The notes under the pieces were generated by a model. That model saw only the letters and a list, made by a program, of their open reading frames with translations. It did not search any database and was not told the origin of the DNA. A stretch of 64,000 nucleotides of DNA from JADJXV01 sp046328995 (lineage in GTDB: Bacteria > Bacteroidota > Ignavibacteria > Kapaibacteriales > UBA961). Of the stretch, positions 44,206-53,440 are shown in pieces. The position numbers and the translations under genes were made by a program. The stretch covers positions 248,001-312,000 of the forward strand of contig JAXLVN010000001.1 of NCBI GenBank assembly GCA_046328995.1. The letters are read 5' to 3'. Each line of letters opens with the position of its first letter. Position 1 is the first letter of the stretch.

Positions 44206-45354
44206 TTAATAAACAGTAGAAGAACGAAGCGCTGCATGGAGATACCGAATACATTCCTGTGTTTTTGAGCCGCTCGGCAGCGAAATGAGAGACTGATGAG
44301 GCTCGATCGACAATCGAAATGCCGTTGTCTCCCATGATTGTGCCGGGAAGGATTGCAGGGCGGCAAATACCGATGCACCGCGAACATTAAGTATAGAAAT
44401 TTCGGATAGTTTGTCGTGTTCTTTAACGGCAAAAAGTGCCTGATGAGAGGTGCCGGAATCACGTGAAATAGTTGTGAATTGAGCAGTGCTATCAAATGCT
44501 GACCTGAATGAAATCGGAATACCTGCCCGCTCGGTCGGTTCAATCATGGTCGCATAAATCAATTTGAGCCCTGCTCCGGCTGCGACTCTTGCTTCTGCGT
44601 AACTCATTTCCGGGATAGTCCTTGTGTCTGGTGCAATCTTGGGGTCGGCAGTGCAGATTCCCGGAACATCAGTCCAAATAACGACTTCCTCCGCTCCGAG
44701 CAGCTCGGCAAGGAGTGTGGCTGTTAAGTTCGAACTTTCCTTACCCATGGTCGTGATCTCTCCGAGTGAACTTTTCGCGACAAACCCTTGGGTGAGAACG
44801 AGTTTTTTCTTGTCAAAGGCAGGGAGGAGGGTTGAGGTGACCTTAGCGGCTGTCAGGTCTCGATTTGGCGTGGCTGCGCCATGACTACTATCGGTAACGA
44901 TGACGGCATCAGCGGAAACAAATGCAAGCTCAAATCCCGATTCGTCGAGGTAATGACGAACGATGTGGATGGCAAGTAATTCTCCGTAACTGAGTATTAT
45001 ATCAAGGGTTCGACTCGTAAGCTCCCGCGTAATCGATATGCCGCGCAAGAGATCTCGGATACGGAGGGCAGATTCATCCAGAAAAAAATTCAGGGCTGCT
45101 TTGGTAGCAGAATTGGTGAGCAAATCATCGGCAAAACGTCGATGCTCGGTAATAATCTCTTCCAGATAGGCAAAGGCAAGCTCCTGAGCCCCGGATTCGG
45201 CTGAGCGTGCCGCTTGCTCGAGGTCACGGGTCGAGCTGCCGAACGCCGATATAATGACCAGTAAAGGGTTCGACTCGGCTTTCAGTATTCGGACCATATG
45301 TCCGAATCCTTCGGAAGTGCGGAGGACGGAGCCGCCAAATTTCATTACTTTCAT
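44206..45354 (-). CDS. lysC: Aspartate kinase
   Basis: 382 residues from the ATG at 45354. The usual KFGGTS start is KFGGSV here. Other kinase landmarks are SYGELLAI (about 120), TMGKESSNLTATLLAELLGA (about 200-220; usual G-R-x-x-S-D is G-K-E-S-S-N) and WTDVPGICTADPKIAPDTR. After about residue 290 roughly 90 residues remain, enough for only one clear ACT domain rather than the usual two. The substitutions in normally invariant motifs leave substrate and activity somewhat uncertain, though the overall match is strong. Confidence 0.85.
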   Translation of the reverse strand: MKVMKFGGSVLRTSEGFGHMVRILKAESNPLLVIISAFGSSTRDLEQAARSAESGAQELAFAYLEEIITEHRRFADDLLTNSATKAALNFFLDESALRIRDLLRGISITRELTSRTLDIILSYGELLAIHIVRHYLDESGFELAFVSADAVIVTDSSHGAATPNRDLTAAKVTSTLLPAFDKKKLVLTQGFVAKSSLGEITTMGKESSNLTATLLAELLGAEEVVIWTDVPGICTADPKIAPDTRTIPEMSYAEARVAAGAGLKLIYATMIEPTERAGIPISFRSAFDSTAQFTTISRDSGTSHQALFAVKEHDKLSEISILNVRGASVFAALQSFPAQSWETTAFRLSIEPHQSLISLPSGSKTQECIRYLHAALRSSTVY

Positions 45355-45364
45355 GTCGAACGAA

Positions 45365-45862
45365 TTAGCGAGATACAAAGGTAAGACAAACAGAATTAAT
45401 ACAATAGCGCAGTCCAGTCGGCTGCGGTCCATCATCAAAGACATGTCCGAGATGAGCGTTACAGCGTACGCAGGTGACTTCGGTGCGTTTCATCCCGAGA
45501 GTGGTGTCGGATACGGTGCGGATATTTGCAGAATTCACCGGCATCCAGAAGCTTGGCCATCCGGTACCGGAGTCGAATTTGTGCTCCGAACTAAACAAAT
45601 CAGTATCACAGCACACACATTTATAAATTCCCGATGCATGATTATCATGATACTTACCGGAGAATGCACGCTCTGTTCCTTTCTTGCGGGCCACGTCATA
45701 AACTTTCGCCGGAAGCTGCTTTTTCCATTGTTTTTCAGGTAAATCGATTGTGTTGACGGCTATGAATTTATTCTGCTCCACCGAGAAAATTTTGATAGTT
45801 TGGGCTGAAGCAATGACAAAAACACACAGTAGGATGGCGAGCGAAGAGTAAGCAGATTTCAT
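45365..45862 (-). CDS. msrB: Exported peptide-methionine (R)-S-oxide reductase MsrB
   Basis: 165 residues with a signal peptide (1-20, cut after IASA). Zinc cysteines C82, C85, C131 and C134; GTGWPSFW signature at 99-106; catalytic C154 in RYCINS. A cysteine (C159) follows and could serve as resolving residue. It repairs oxidised methionine in envelope proteins; Sec export marks it as a periplasmic repair enzyme. First gene of the eight-gene operon, starting 10 bp before the aspartokinase. Confidence 0.94.
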   Translation of the reverse strand: MKSAYSSLAILLCVFVIASAQTIKIFSVEQNKFIAVNTIDLPEKQWKKQLPAKVYDVARKKGTERAFSGKYHDNHASGIYKCVCCDTDLFSSEHKFDSGTGWPSFWMPVNSANIRTVSDTTLGMKRTEVTCVRCNAHLGHVFDDGPQPTGLRYCINSVCLTFVSR

Positions 45863-45946
45863 AGGTTTTGAGGAAGATTACGGGTTGTTTCGAATGCAAA
45901 TTACGGAATCTTTGCCGAAAATGAGCGAGGAAGCTGTTTTCATGGC

Positions 45947-45976
45947 TTTGAGATTGCCGAAATTGGCGTAGTTTTG
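45947..45976 (+). promoter_or_regulatory. Consensus promoter for the M42 peptidase gene
   Basis: TTTG at 45947-45950, an 18-bp spacer and TAGTTTTG at 45969-45976. Both boxes fit the Bacteroidota housekeeping consensus. The start would be near 45983, about 45 bp before the ATG. Confidence 0.7.
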
Positions 45977-46027
45977 TGCCACCGGTAACGGTTTACTGAT
46001 TTGTTCTATTGTCCATCTTCAATACCC

Positions 46028-47044
46028 ATGAAAAATTACGATACACTTCGGCAATTAGTCGAAATTGATTCGCCCTCCGGCTTTACGACGACTGCCTGCA
46101 AGTATATTTATTCGTTACTCGAAAGCTATGGCTGGCATCCGGAATACACGACCAAAGGTGCCGTGAAATGTTCGCTCGGCGCCAATCCTACCCTCGCTAT
46201 CGCCGCGCATACCGACACGCTTGGTGCTATTGTGTCGGGTATTAAGCCCAACGGAACCTTGTCATTCGCGCTTTTGGGGAGCCCGTTATTACCTAGTTTT
46301 GAGGGGAGTTATGTGAGAATTTATACGATGAATGGCACAGTCTATACAGGTACAATTCTCTTTAATAATCCCTCGGCACATGCTAATCGTGATGCGTCAT
46401 CGGCCGTGAGAACGATAGATAATATGCACATCCGAGTCGATGAAGTCGTTAAATCTAAGGAAGATACGCAGAAGCTAGGCATACGAACCGGAGATATTGT
46501 GTGTGTAGATACCCGTTACACTGAGCTCCCGAGCGGCTATATAAAGTCACATTTTATGGATAATAAAGCCGGGTGCTATGTTTTATTCGAAATTGCACGC
46601 CGTCTGAAAGAAGCCGGACAGGAAGCGCCGGTTGAGATATTTTTCTCGAATTATGAAGAAGTAGGGCATGGCGGCACCTGTGGATATGCGCCGACGATTA
46701 AAGACTTACTCGTCATTGATATGGGTGTTCTGGGAGATTCCTGCGACGGCCAAGAAACCAAATGCTCAATCTGTGTTAAAGATTCAAGCGGACCCTATGA
46801 TTATCATTTCCGGAAAGAATTAGTCGAGCTTGCTGAAGCCAACAGTATTCCGTATGCTCTTGATGTGTACCCTTTTTACAGTTCCGACGGCTCTGCAGCC
46901 CGCTCGGCAGGCAATGATTTCAGAGTCGCGCTCATTGGTCCGGGCGTGGCTGCTTCGCATGGTGTCGAACGAACGCATGTTGAGGGAATTGAAGCCACTA
47001 TAGATCTATGTATGGCATGTATTGATTCCATGTCATCTCGGTAA
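46028..47044 (+). CDS. M42-family metallopeptidase (glutamyl/leucyl aminopeptidase-like)
   Basis: 338 residues from the ATG at 46028. Metal ligands and catalytic residues: H61 in AAHTDT, Asp in FMDNKAG, Glu pair in YEEVGHGG, and the final His in HGVERTH. The inserted beta domain lies at about 70-160. M42 enzymes are large cytoplasmic tetrahedral aminopeptidases acting on peptides released by proteases. The gene is monocistronic: promoter at 45947 and terminator at 47061. Confidence 0.93.
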   Translation: MKNYDTLRQLVEIDSPSGFTTTACKYIYSLLESYGWHPEYTTKGAVKCSLGANPTLAIAAHTDTLGAIVSGIKPNGTLSFALLGSPLLPSFEGSYVRIYTMNGTVYTGTILFNNPSAHANRDASSAVRTIDNMHIRVDEVVKSKEDTQKLGIRTGDIVCVDTRYTELPSGYIKSHFMDNKAGCYVLFEIARRLKEAGQEAPVEIFFSNYEEVGHGGTCGYAPTIKDLLVIDMGVLGDSCDGQETKCSICVKDSSGPYDYHFRKELVELAEANSIPYALDVYPFYSSDGSAARSAGNDFRVALIGPGVAASHGVERTHVEGIEATIDLCMACIDSMSSR

Positions 47045-47060
47045 TTTGTCCGTATCAGAA

Positions 47061-47104
47061 AAAATCCCATCTTCTCTTCACAGTGTGAAAGTAGATGGGA
47101 TTTT
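47061..47104. terminator. Bidirectional terminator between convergent genes
   Basis: AAAATCCCATCT and AGATGGGATTTT (12 bp, perfect) with an inner short TTCAC/GTGAA stem. Runs of T/A on both sides serve the M42 gene (plus) and the beta-barrel gene (minus). Confidence 0.88.
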
Positions 47105-47122
47105 GCATTTTCTCCCGTGACT

Positions 47123-47845
47123 TCAGAATAATAATCCAAACCGAAAGCCAAGCGCAAAAGAATTTCCGGTTAAGGTAAAATAGCTGTCTTTATACCCCGG
47201 AGCATCTACACGATTCTGCGTTTGGAATGCTTTTGTGATACGAGTGTAAAGAAAGAAATCCATAAAAAATCGATCACCAAAAAACATGGTGTTTCCAATG
47301 CCCAACTGTGCACCGATACGTTGTATGGTCGAAGTTTGATCTATATCTCCGAAACGGTAATATTCGACCCCATTTTCGATATATGGTATCCACCCTCGTG
47401 TAGCATAGGTGAGCTTTACATTCCGGTATTCCGCTCCCAGGAAGAGATAGAAATTCGAGTAAGGTTGTTGGTCAACAAGGGTATGCGGGCTTCCTGTCGG
47501 GGCTCTGTGCAGTATCTCCGATACATAGTACCGACCGGTCATAGTGATTCCAAACCCGAGTATATCGATATTGTCATGATTGGCAAAAAGCATGATATTG
47601 TCGCTTGCGTTCTCGAACGTTCCGAAATACAGCTCAGGCGCAGCCGACAGCGAAAACTGACCGAGTCCCGAATGATGCTCAAGCTCAACTCGCAGACCGT
47701 TGGCGATAAGCTGTAAGGGATGAAACCCTATTAAATACGAGGTGCTTACGCTGTCGCTGCGTTCGGCAGCACTACTTGCAACCGTTGATCCTAAAACAAC
47801 AGTGAGGACAATGCATATCCTACGACATATCAAATATAGATTCAT
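47123..47845 (-). CDS. Putative outer-membrane beta-barrel protein
   Basis: 240 residues; signal peptide about 1-27. Alternating hydrophobic strands with Tyr/Phe/Gly throughout and a terminal Phe (FALGFRFGLLF), the usual end of an outer-membrane barrel of about 8-10 strands. No family recognised. Its ATG overlaps the stop of the upstream lipoprotein gene (ATGA), so it is the last of a coupled three-gene operon. Confidence 0.75.
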   Translation of the reverse strand: MNLYLICRRICIVLTVVLGSTVASSAAERSDSVSTSYLIGFHPLQLIANGLRVELEHHSGLGQFSLSAAPELYFGTFENASDNIMLFANHDNIDILGFGITMTGRYYVSEILHRAPTGSPHTLVDQQPYSNFYLFLGAEYRNVKLTYATRGWIPYIENGVEYYRFGDIDQTSTIQRIGAQLGIGNTMFFGDRFFMDFFLYTRITKAFQTQNRVDAPGYKDSYFTLTGNSFALGFRFGLLF

Positions 47846-48582
47846 CGGTATTGTAAGGAACCAAGTAAGTGGAGTGAATCATGTTCTATGCTGAAGTTGA
47901 GTATGCCGGTCGATGATAATGCTACGCAGCCGCTCTTGAACGGTATGATATCGACCATTGGACCGGAAGGGTAGGTGTGCAGCAGAACAGGTTTCATTCG
48001 ATTGGATACATTAATGAGCTTGAGGCCATCATCACAGACGACGAGCAGACTATCATCGACCAGACCGAGTCCTTTGGGGCTTGTCATGGGAATTGAGAAT
48101 ACCCGACTTGGACTGTGAAGATTGGAAATATCAATAATATCAAGCACATTCGTGCCTCTGTTGCAGAATTCGGACGATGTGCGGAGTGTAGAGTATGCGT
48201 ATCGTGCATCGGCAACGACAGGGTCGCAACTGACGATATGCTCATAGGTTGAGAGATATTCGGGCTGTTGGCGATTGGTGATGGAAAATATCTTCACGCC
48301 CGTACGCGAACCCAAAAAGAGAACGTTCTCGCGGATAAAGATCGTTTCAATACCGGAGCCGACGGTCATTGAATGAACAAGCAGGGCACTGTCATTGACA
48401 ATTGTAAAAATTCGGAGGGTGGTATTATCGACTGTATAGAGATAATTGTCGGAGATGACGAACCTCGTAAGAGAGCCGGCTGTACCGGTAGTCGTACCCG
48501 TCGGAGTAACGACTCCTGTATCACATGAGCCTACAACGAGGAGAAGCAGTATTAGTACGAAGCAGTAACGGAGAGTATTCAT
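47842..48582 (-). CDS. LVIVD-repeat (beta-propeller) lipoprotein
   Basis: 246 residues from the ATG at 48582, chosen because GGAGG lies at the right distance and the start overlaps the previous stop (ATGA). A signal peptide ends in the lipobox VVGSC (C19). About four repeats with LVIVD-like cores (for example LDIIDISNLHSPSRVFS, LKLINVSNRMKPVLLHT) form propeller blades. Surface or periplasmic lipoprotein; ligand unknown. Confidence 0.85.
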   Translation of the reverse strand: MNTLRYCFVLILLLLVVGSCDTGVVTPTGTTTGTAGSLTRFVISDNYLYTVDNTTLRIFTIVNDSALLVHSMTVGSGIETIFIRENVLFLGSRTGVKIFSITNRQQPEYLSTYEHIVSCDPVVADARYAYSTLRTSSEFCNRGTNVLDIIDISNLHSPSRVFSIPMTSPKGLGLVDDSLLVVCDDGLKLINVSNRMKPVLLHTYPSGPMVDIIPFKSGCVALSSTGILNFSIEHDSLHLLGSLQYR

Positions 48583-49085
48583 TTGCGTTTCCTCCATTCG
48601 ACGACGATAGTATTTGCAGGACGATACTTGGCCGAATATTCATCCGGGAGCGGTAAGTTGTCGGGTGGGGCCTGGTCCGGAAAGATATTGATTGTGCGTC
48701 GGACTAAGCGGGGCTTCGTCACATCGGTAATGTCGATCGAGAGTAAATCCGTGGCATTATCCGTATAGAGAATATCATTTTGAATTGCAATATCATGCGA
48801 TCCTACGATGGCAATATAGCCGACTGCCGAGGGCTTCGACGGGTCGGAATTATCAATGACATGATATCCTTTATCAGGTTCATTAATAAAGATGTATTTC
48901 TTATATGCGTATATTTTTCCGGTTTTGATAATCGGTTTTGATGATGAATAACTGATGGAATTCAGCGAACTCCGGTCGGCGAGAATGGGCTCGTACGAAC
49001 TGTACGGTGTGACTACACGTTCCACCGGGCATCCGGAAAGGAACATGCAGGAGGAGCAGAAGAGGAGTATCAACAATTGTCTCAT
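48579..49085 (-). CDS. LVIVD-repeat lipoprotein, short
   Basis: 168 residues. Lipobox near residue 19 (FLSGC). Two LVIVD-like blades (YHVIDNSDPSKPSAVGY; LSIDITDVTKPRLVRRT). It has too few blades for a full propeller and is followed, with a 4-base overlap, by a second lipoprotein of the same type, so the two may assemble together or derive from a split gene. First gene of the operon; promoter candidate at 49167. Confidence 0.82.
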   Translation of the reverse strand: MRQLLILLFCSSCMFLSGCPVERVVTPYSSYEPILADRSSLNSISYSSSKPIIKTGKIYAYKKYIFINEPDKGYHVIDNSDPSKPSAVGYIAIVGSHDIAIQNDILYTDNATDLLSIDITDVTKPRLVRRTINIFPDQAPPDNLPLPDEYSAKYRPANTIVVEWRKRK

Positions 49086-49166
49086 ACAACAATCTCCAAG
49101 ATAGTTGGGAATAGATTACAGTGGGATACAGTGAAGGCCTTCTTCGTGGGCAACTATGACCACATG

Positions 49167-49201
49167 CAAAATTACTTTTTTCTCGAAGATTCACACTACA
49201 A
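49167..49201 (-). promoter_or_regulatory. Promoter for the LVIVD lipoprotein/beta-barrel operon
   Basis: Minus strand TAATTTTG at 49167-49174, with ATTG (one mismatch to TTTG) at 49198-49201 after a 23-bp spacer. Predicted start near 49160, leader about 75 nt. Confidence 0.5.
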
Positions 49202-49351
49202 TTTTTCAATCTGTACTCTCTTCTCACTTCCTTCCGGCTCTCGTAAGCGACTCCGCTATATCAGTTGTAGCCGGAAGAAGTTTCTGAAATTGTATCCAAT
49301 GAAATTTCTTATATTGCGATAACTGTTTTGTATTTCTTTCCAAAAGTTCAC

Positions 49352-52300
49352 ATGAAAACACTCTCTACACTTTTGCTTTTTTGTGCCGCCGTTCTTCAAA
49401 TACATGCTGCACCGCCTCCTAACTACAGTAAAATCTGGGAATTATTTACCAACAGCAACTATACGGAGGCGCAGACTCTGATTCGACAGGAATTGAAGAA
49501 TCACCCGAACGATGAGGCACTTCTCGATTTAGAGTTGCAGATAATTAAAAACACATCCGACTACCCCAAAACTATCGAGTATATCCGCTCGTTTATTGAA
49601 GCTGCACCGAACCCCAACCCGTTTTTACAATCAAATTTTGAACTGCTTTCAAGCCGCACAGTACCCTCGTCGTACGAAAAATTAGTCGAGCAGACGCTCC
49701 GTGAACTTGTAAACCATCCGAAGCTCGATGCTACAATGACGGCTACATTGCGTGATGAGCTTGGAGCACTGTATCTATCTCATAACGATCGCAAAAAAGC
49801 CGAAGAAGCATACGCTGCAATAGGTTCGGTAGCTACCTGGAGTTTGCTCGGACCCTTCGAAAACTTAATGGGTAACGGATTCGACAAATACACCGATGTC
49901 ATTGAAAATCCTCAACAGGAAGTATTCAAGGGTAAATATAATGCGCTCGTATCGTGGTATCCGCTGAAATATCATATTCCGGGACGATGGATTCATCTCG
50001 AAAACTATTGCTACTCTGCCCGCGGTATCGTTTTTGCGCAGACTTATTGTACCTCTCCGATTGATCAGGATGTGTACATACGCATCGGGATATCCGGTTC
50101 GCTGAAAATCTTTGTCAATGACGCCCTTGTTATGAGAGAAAATCAGGAAATTAACAATGGTATTGATGCCATGTCGGTGAAAGTGCACCTTGCCAAAGGA
50201 GCAAACCGTATCGTGCTGCAATTGGGGAATTCCGATGCGAACGGACGCGTTAACTTCAACATGCGCTTAACGGATGAAAAATTTGCACTTATACAGGGGC
50301 TCACGTATTCTCACAGCTATGCCGGTTATCCGAAAGCCGTAACGAAAGCTCCACTTCCGGCTCGCAGTATTGCGCCGTATCAAGGGTATTTTCTTGCGGC
50401 TGCAGGCAAAAAAGGTGAACTTGAATATTATTATAAATATAAAGCTACCCAGGTCTCTTCCTACAATGAGGACCTCGATTATCTCGAAGAAGCAGGGAGC
50501 GAACTGCTTGAAAAATATCCTAATTGCAGCTTGTTCTATAGTCCACTCCTTAATTTCTATACCCGCATCGGCAATCGTACCATGTGGAGTGAGCTCAGTG
50601 AGCGTTATAAAAAGCTGGACCCCAATTCCTTGGGTGCAGTCACTTCACGCATCTCGGACGCATTTGAAAAAGAGAATTATCCGGAGGTCAGTTCATTACT
50701 TGAAAATTATAAAACAGTCATAGGAAATGAGAATTATTATGCCTTCAAAATCACACTGCTTATCAAGGAAAAAAAGGGTGAAGAGGCATATGCATTAATA
50801 GATGTGGCGTATAATGCGTATCCTAATAATACGATCTTTGTCGAGCTTAAAGCAAGCATGGAAAACGGAGACAAAAAAAATGCACCGGCCGCGATAGAAG
50901 TACTCTCTAAATATCTTGAAAATCATTATAATCTCAAATTATTCGGAGCGTATTTCTATCTTAAGTCCAATATCAAGCTCGAAAGCGCGGTCGATGATTT
51001 ACATTCACTGCTCGATATGCATGATTATGAAGATTCGCCACTCTATTATGGTCTCGGCATTTATGACAACGAATATTTCAAAGATGACCGAATAAAGCTC
51101 ATCAACAAGCTGCTCGAATACGCTCCCAATACGTCGAATCTCTTCTATCGCCGCGCTCAGGCGAAGCTCGGCACCTCAAGTGAAGAAGCCGTCAAAGACC
51201 TCAAGCAGGCGCTCGAAAACTATCCGTATAACTTCGATGCTATTGCATTGCGTCGAAGCATTGCCAAGAAACCCAATATCTATGATCTCTTCCAGAATTA
51301 TGACTATGACAAGCTCTTTGCCGAAGTAAACAGTAAGACCAATTCCAAAAGTCCGGGAGATGCAGATCTCGAAATCATCCTCGATGAAGATCAAATGGTA
51401 ATCTATGATCGCGGAGCTCAGGAATCACGCCGTATTGCAATGTATAAGATATTGAATGAAAAGGGGATAGATCGCGTGAAAGAAATCGATCTTCCTGTCT
51501 ATGACAATCAGGAATTTATGATTGAAAAAGCAGAAGTACTCAAGCTCAACGGTAATCGACTCAAAGGAGAGGTCAATGATAATAAAGTCGTCTTTACCAA
51601 TCTCGAAAAAGGTGACGGTATCTTGCTAATTTATAAATATAAAGACTATCCGATTGTAGGACTCAACAATCACAATATTCACATATTTCCGTTTAACTAT
51701 TTTAATTACAACCATAAGCGTAAAATTACCCTACTCGTTGATCCTGCCTTCAGCTTCAATTATCAATCGACCGGCTTCGACTTTAAACCCGTCAAATCGA
51801 AAGTCGATGATTTTGATTCGTATGTCTGGGAACAGCAGGACGTCGAGCGCATTGAAAATGAAGTATCGATGCCTGATTACTGGGACGTAGCCAAGTATAT
51901 CACGCTAACATCCATTCCGGACTGGAAATACATTAATAATTGGTATCAGATTCTCTCCAATACATCCACCGAAAACACACGGATTATTGATAAAACTGTC
52001 AAGAAAATCTTTCCGAATGGACCGTCAAAGAACCAAATGGACAATGCCAAGAAAATTTATGAATACATCGTGCAGAATATCCGATACAGTTCGATTTGGT
52101 TCAGAAACAGCGGCCTCGTACCACAGGAAGTGTCGAAGACCATTTCTTCAAAGCTTGGTGATTGTAAAGATGTGGCGCTGACATTCAAAACATTGGCCGG
52201 AAAAGTGGGTATTCAATCGAATCTGATATTAGTTAATACCAAGGATAACGGAACCAAACAATACGATCTTCCGTCGATTGAATTCAATCATTGTATGGTG

Positions 52301-53155
52301 AAAATGATTATCGATAACAAAGAATATTTTCTGGAGTTAACATCCGATGTTAATGGATTCCATACACTTGGAAGCCGTATCCTCAATGCATGTTATCTCG
52401 AAATCGGTGAAAATTCTTCCAATAAAATCGAGCGGATCAACCCACCTACACGCGTGAAAAACGGAGTCGTAAACACTACTGTCATGAATTTTGAAGACGA
52501 AAAACTCATGGTGACCAAAAACGTACTTTTCCTCGGTGACTATGCTGCCTACGAAAAGTCCACCTTCCGGAATACCGAACTCAAGGATCAGGAAGAGCAG
52601 ATAACGGGAAATCTGCCGGATGCTTTTATGAATCAACAGCTTGTGAGCTTCGAGTTTAATAAAGAACAGCTGACAAGCGTGATTAATGATTCTCTCGAAC
52701 ACAAATATATATATGAAGTGAATTCACCGTTTACCAAGGTCGCTAATCTGTCGGTCCTCAAGTTACCGTTCAGCTATACCAAAAATGGCATGCCGATGCT
52801 GCAGACGAAGCAACGGGTGCTGCCACTGTGCTTGTGGAATAGTCCGTTAGACCTCGATTATGAAGCAGAAAAAATCGAAATAAATATCCCTAAAGGCAAA
52901 AAAATAGCCGAATTACCGGCTACAGTCACGATTACGAACAAATATTTTGACTACACACTCTCCTTTACAAAAGTACCGGGAAAATGTATCGCGTCGAAAG
53001 AATGTATCTATAAAACATTTGATATTCCTGCAAGTGAATATCAGGAATTTAAAAAAGCGATAATTAAGGTGAGCGAAGCAGAATCCGTGCAGCTCGCATT
53101 GCAAGATGGAGAAGATACACCTGCACCGACGAAAGGGAAAAAAGGCAAAAAGTAA
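49352..53155 (+). CDS. TPR, DUF3857 and transglutaminase-like domain exported protein (paralogue)
   Basis: 1267 residues from the ATG at 49352 (MKTLSTLLLF signal peptide). Same layout as the 25662-29414 gene: short TPR part, WSLLGPFENLMGNGF segment and galactose-binding-like domain, long TPR part, DUF3857, transglutaminase-like domain, C-terminal beta part. The triad is C938 (GDCKD), H980 (FNHC) and, at the Asp position, E995 (FLELTSD). A lysine-rich tail (GKKGKK) ends it. Probably periplasmic; the Glu makes normal catalysis doubtful. A terminator follows. Confidence 0.9.
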   Translation: MKTLSTLLLFCAAVLQIHAAPPPNYSKIWELFTNSNYTEAQTLIRQELKNHPNDEALLDLELQIIKNTSDYPKTIEYIRSFIEAAPNPNPFLQSNFELLSSRTVPSSYEKLVEQTLRELVNHPKLDATMTATLRDELGALYLSHNDRKKAEEAYAAIGSVATWSLLGPFENLMGNGFDKYTDVIENPQQEVFKGKYNALVSWYPLKYHIPGRWIHLENYCYSARGIVFAQTYCTSPIDQDVYIRIGISGSLKIFVNDALVMRENQEINNGIDAMSVKVHLAKGANRIVLQLGNSDANGRVNFNMRLTDEKFALIQGLTYSHSYAGYPKAVTKAPLPARSIAPYQGYFLAAAGKKGELEYYYKYKATQVSSYNEDLDYLEEAGSELLEKYPNCSLFYSPLLNFYTRIGNRTMWSELSERYKKLDPNSLGAVTSRISDAFEKENYPEVSSLLENYKTVIGNENYYAFKITLLIKEKKGEEAYALIDVAYNAYPNNTIFVELKASMENGDKKNAPAAIEVLSKYLENHYNLKLFGAYFYLKSNIKLESAVDDLHSLLDMHDYEDSPLYYGLGIYDNEYFKDDRIKLINKLLEYAPNTSNLFYRRAQAKLGTSSEEAVKDLKQALENYPYNFDAIALRRSIAKKPNIYDLFQNYDYDKLFAEVNSKTNSKSPGDADLEIILDEDQMVIYDRGAQESRRIAMYKILNEKGIDRVKEIDLPVYDNQEFMIEKAEVLKLNGNRLKGEVNDNKVVFTNLEKGDGILLIYKYKDYPIVGLNNHNIHIFPFNYFNYNHKRKITLLVDPAFSFNYQSTGFDFKPVKSKVDDFDSYVWEQQDVERIENEVSMPDYWDVAKYITLTSIPDWKYINNWYQILSNTSTENTRIIDKTVKKIFPNGPSKNQMDNAKKIYEYIVQNIRYSSIWFRNSGLVPQEVSKTISSKLGDCKDVALTFKTLAGKVGIQSNLILVNTKDNGTKQYDLPSIEFNHCMVKMIIDNKEYFLELTSDVNGFHTLGSRILNACYLEIGENSSNKIERINPPTRVKNGVVNTTVMNFEDEKLMVTKNVLFLGDYAAYEKSTFRNTELKDQEEQITGNLPDAFMNQQLVSFEFNKEQLTSVINDSLEHKYIYEVNSPFTKVANLSVLKLPFSYTKNGMPMLQTKQRVLPLCLWNSPLDLDYEAEKIEINIPKGKKIAELPATVTITNKYFDYTLSFTKVPGKCIASKECIYKTFDIPASEYQEFKKAIIKVSEAESVQLALQDGEDTPAPTKGKKGKK

Positions 53156-53168
53156 TATGCCTGAACAT

Positions 53169-53206
53169 AAAAAAGGGAATGCGTTCATAGAATGCATTCC
53201 CTTTTT
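53169..53206. terminator. Strong bidirectional terminator
   Basis: AAAAAGGGAATGC and GCATTCCCTTTTT, 13-bp perfect stem with an 11-nt loop, followed by Ts on the plus strand; it ends the gene at 53155. Confidence 0.9.
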
Positions 53207-53310
53207 TTATGGATTTATGCCAAGCAAACACCCGAAGGTGATGGTCTTGCGTATATCAATACTGTTTAAAAAGTATGTCATACCAAAGAGGAGTCGTCGG
53301 TGCTGAAGAG

Positions 53311-53358
53311 TCGAACCTTAATGATGGCGTCCGGGCTTGACCGTGTCATAAGGTTCGA
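53311..53358. repeat. 10-bp inverted repeat in the convergent gap
   Basis: TCGAACCTTA (53311-53320) and TAAGGTTCGA (53349-53358) with 28 bp between. The arms contain GGTTCGA, the tRNA T-loop core, but no acceptor or anticodon stem can be drawn. No T run; meaning unknown. Confidence 0.4.
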
Positions 53359-53440
53359 TCCTCCACTATCCGAAGAGCTCATATCGTCAGCATTGTAATA
53401 GATACGATACAATGAAACATCTATCTGTATTACCAATACA

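Noticed and set aside
44190..44543. Longer version of the 83-residue hypothetical gene
   Set aside because: It would overlap most of the aspartokinase end; the ATG at 44189 fits the operon spacing.
53300..53380. Possible tRNA, because of GGTTCGA
   Set aside because: No acceptor, D or anticodon stems can be drawn on either strand.
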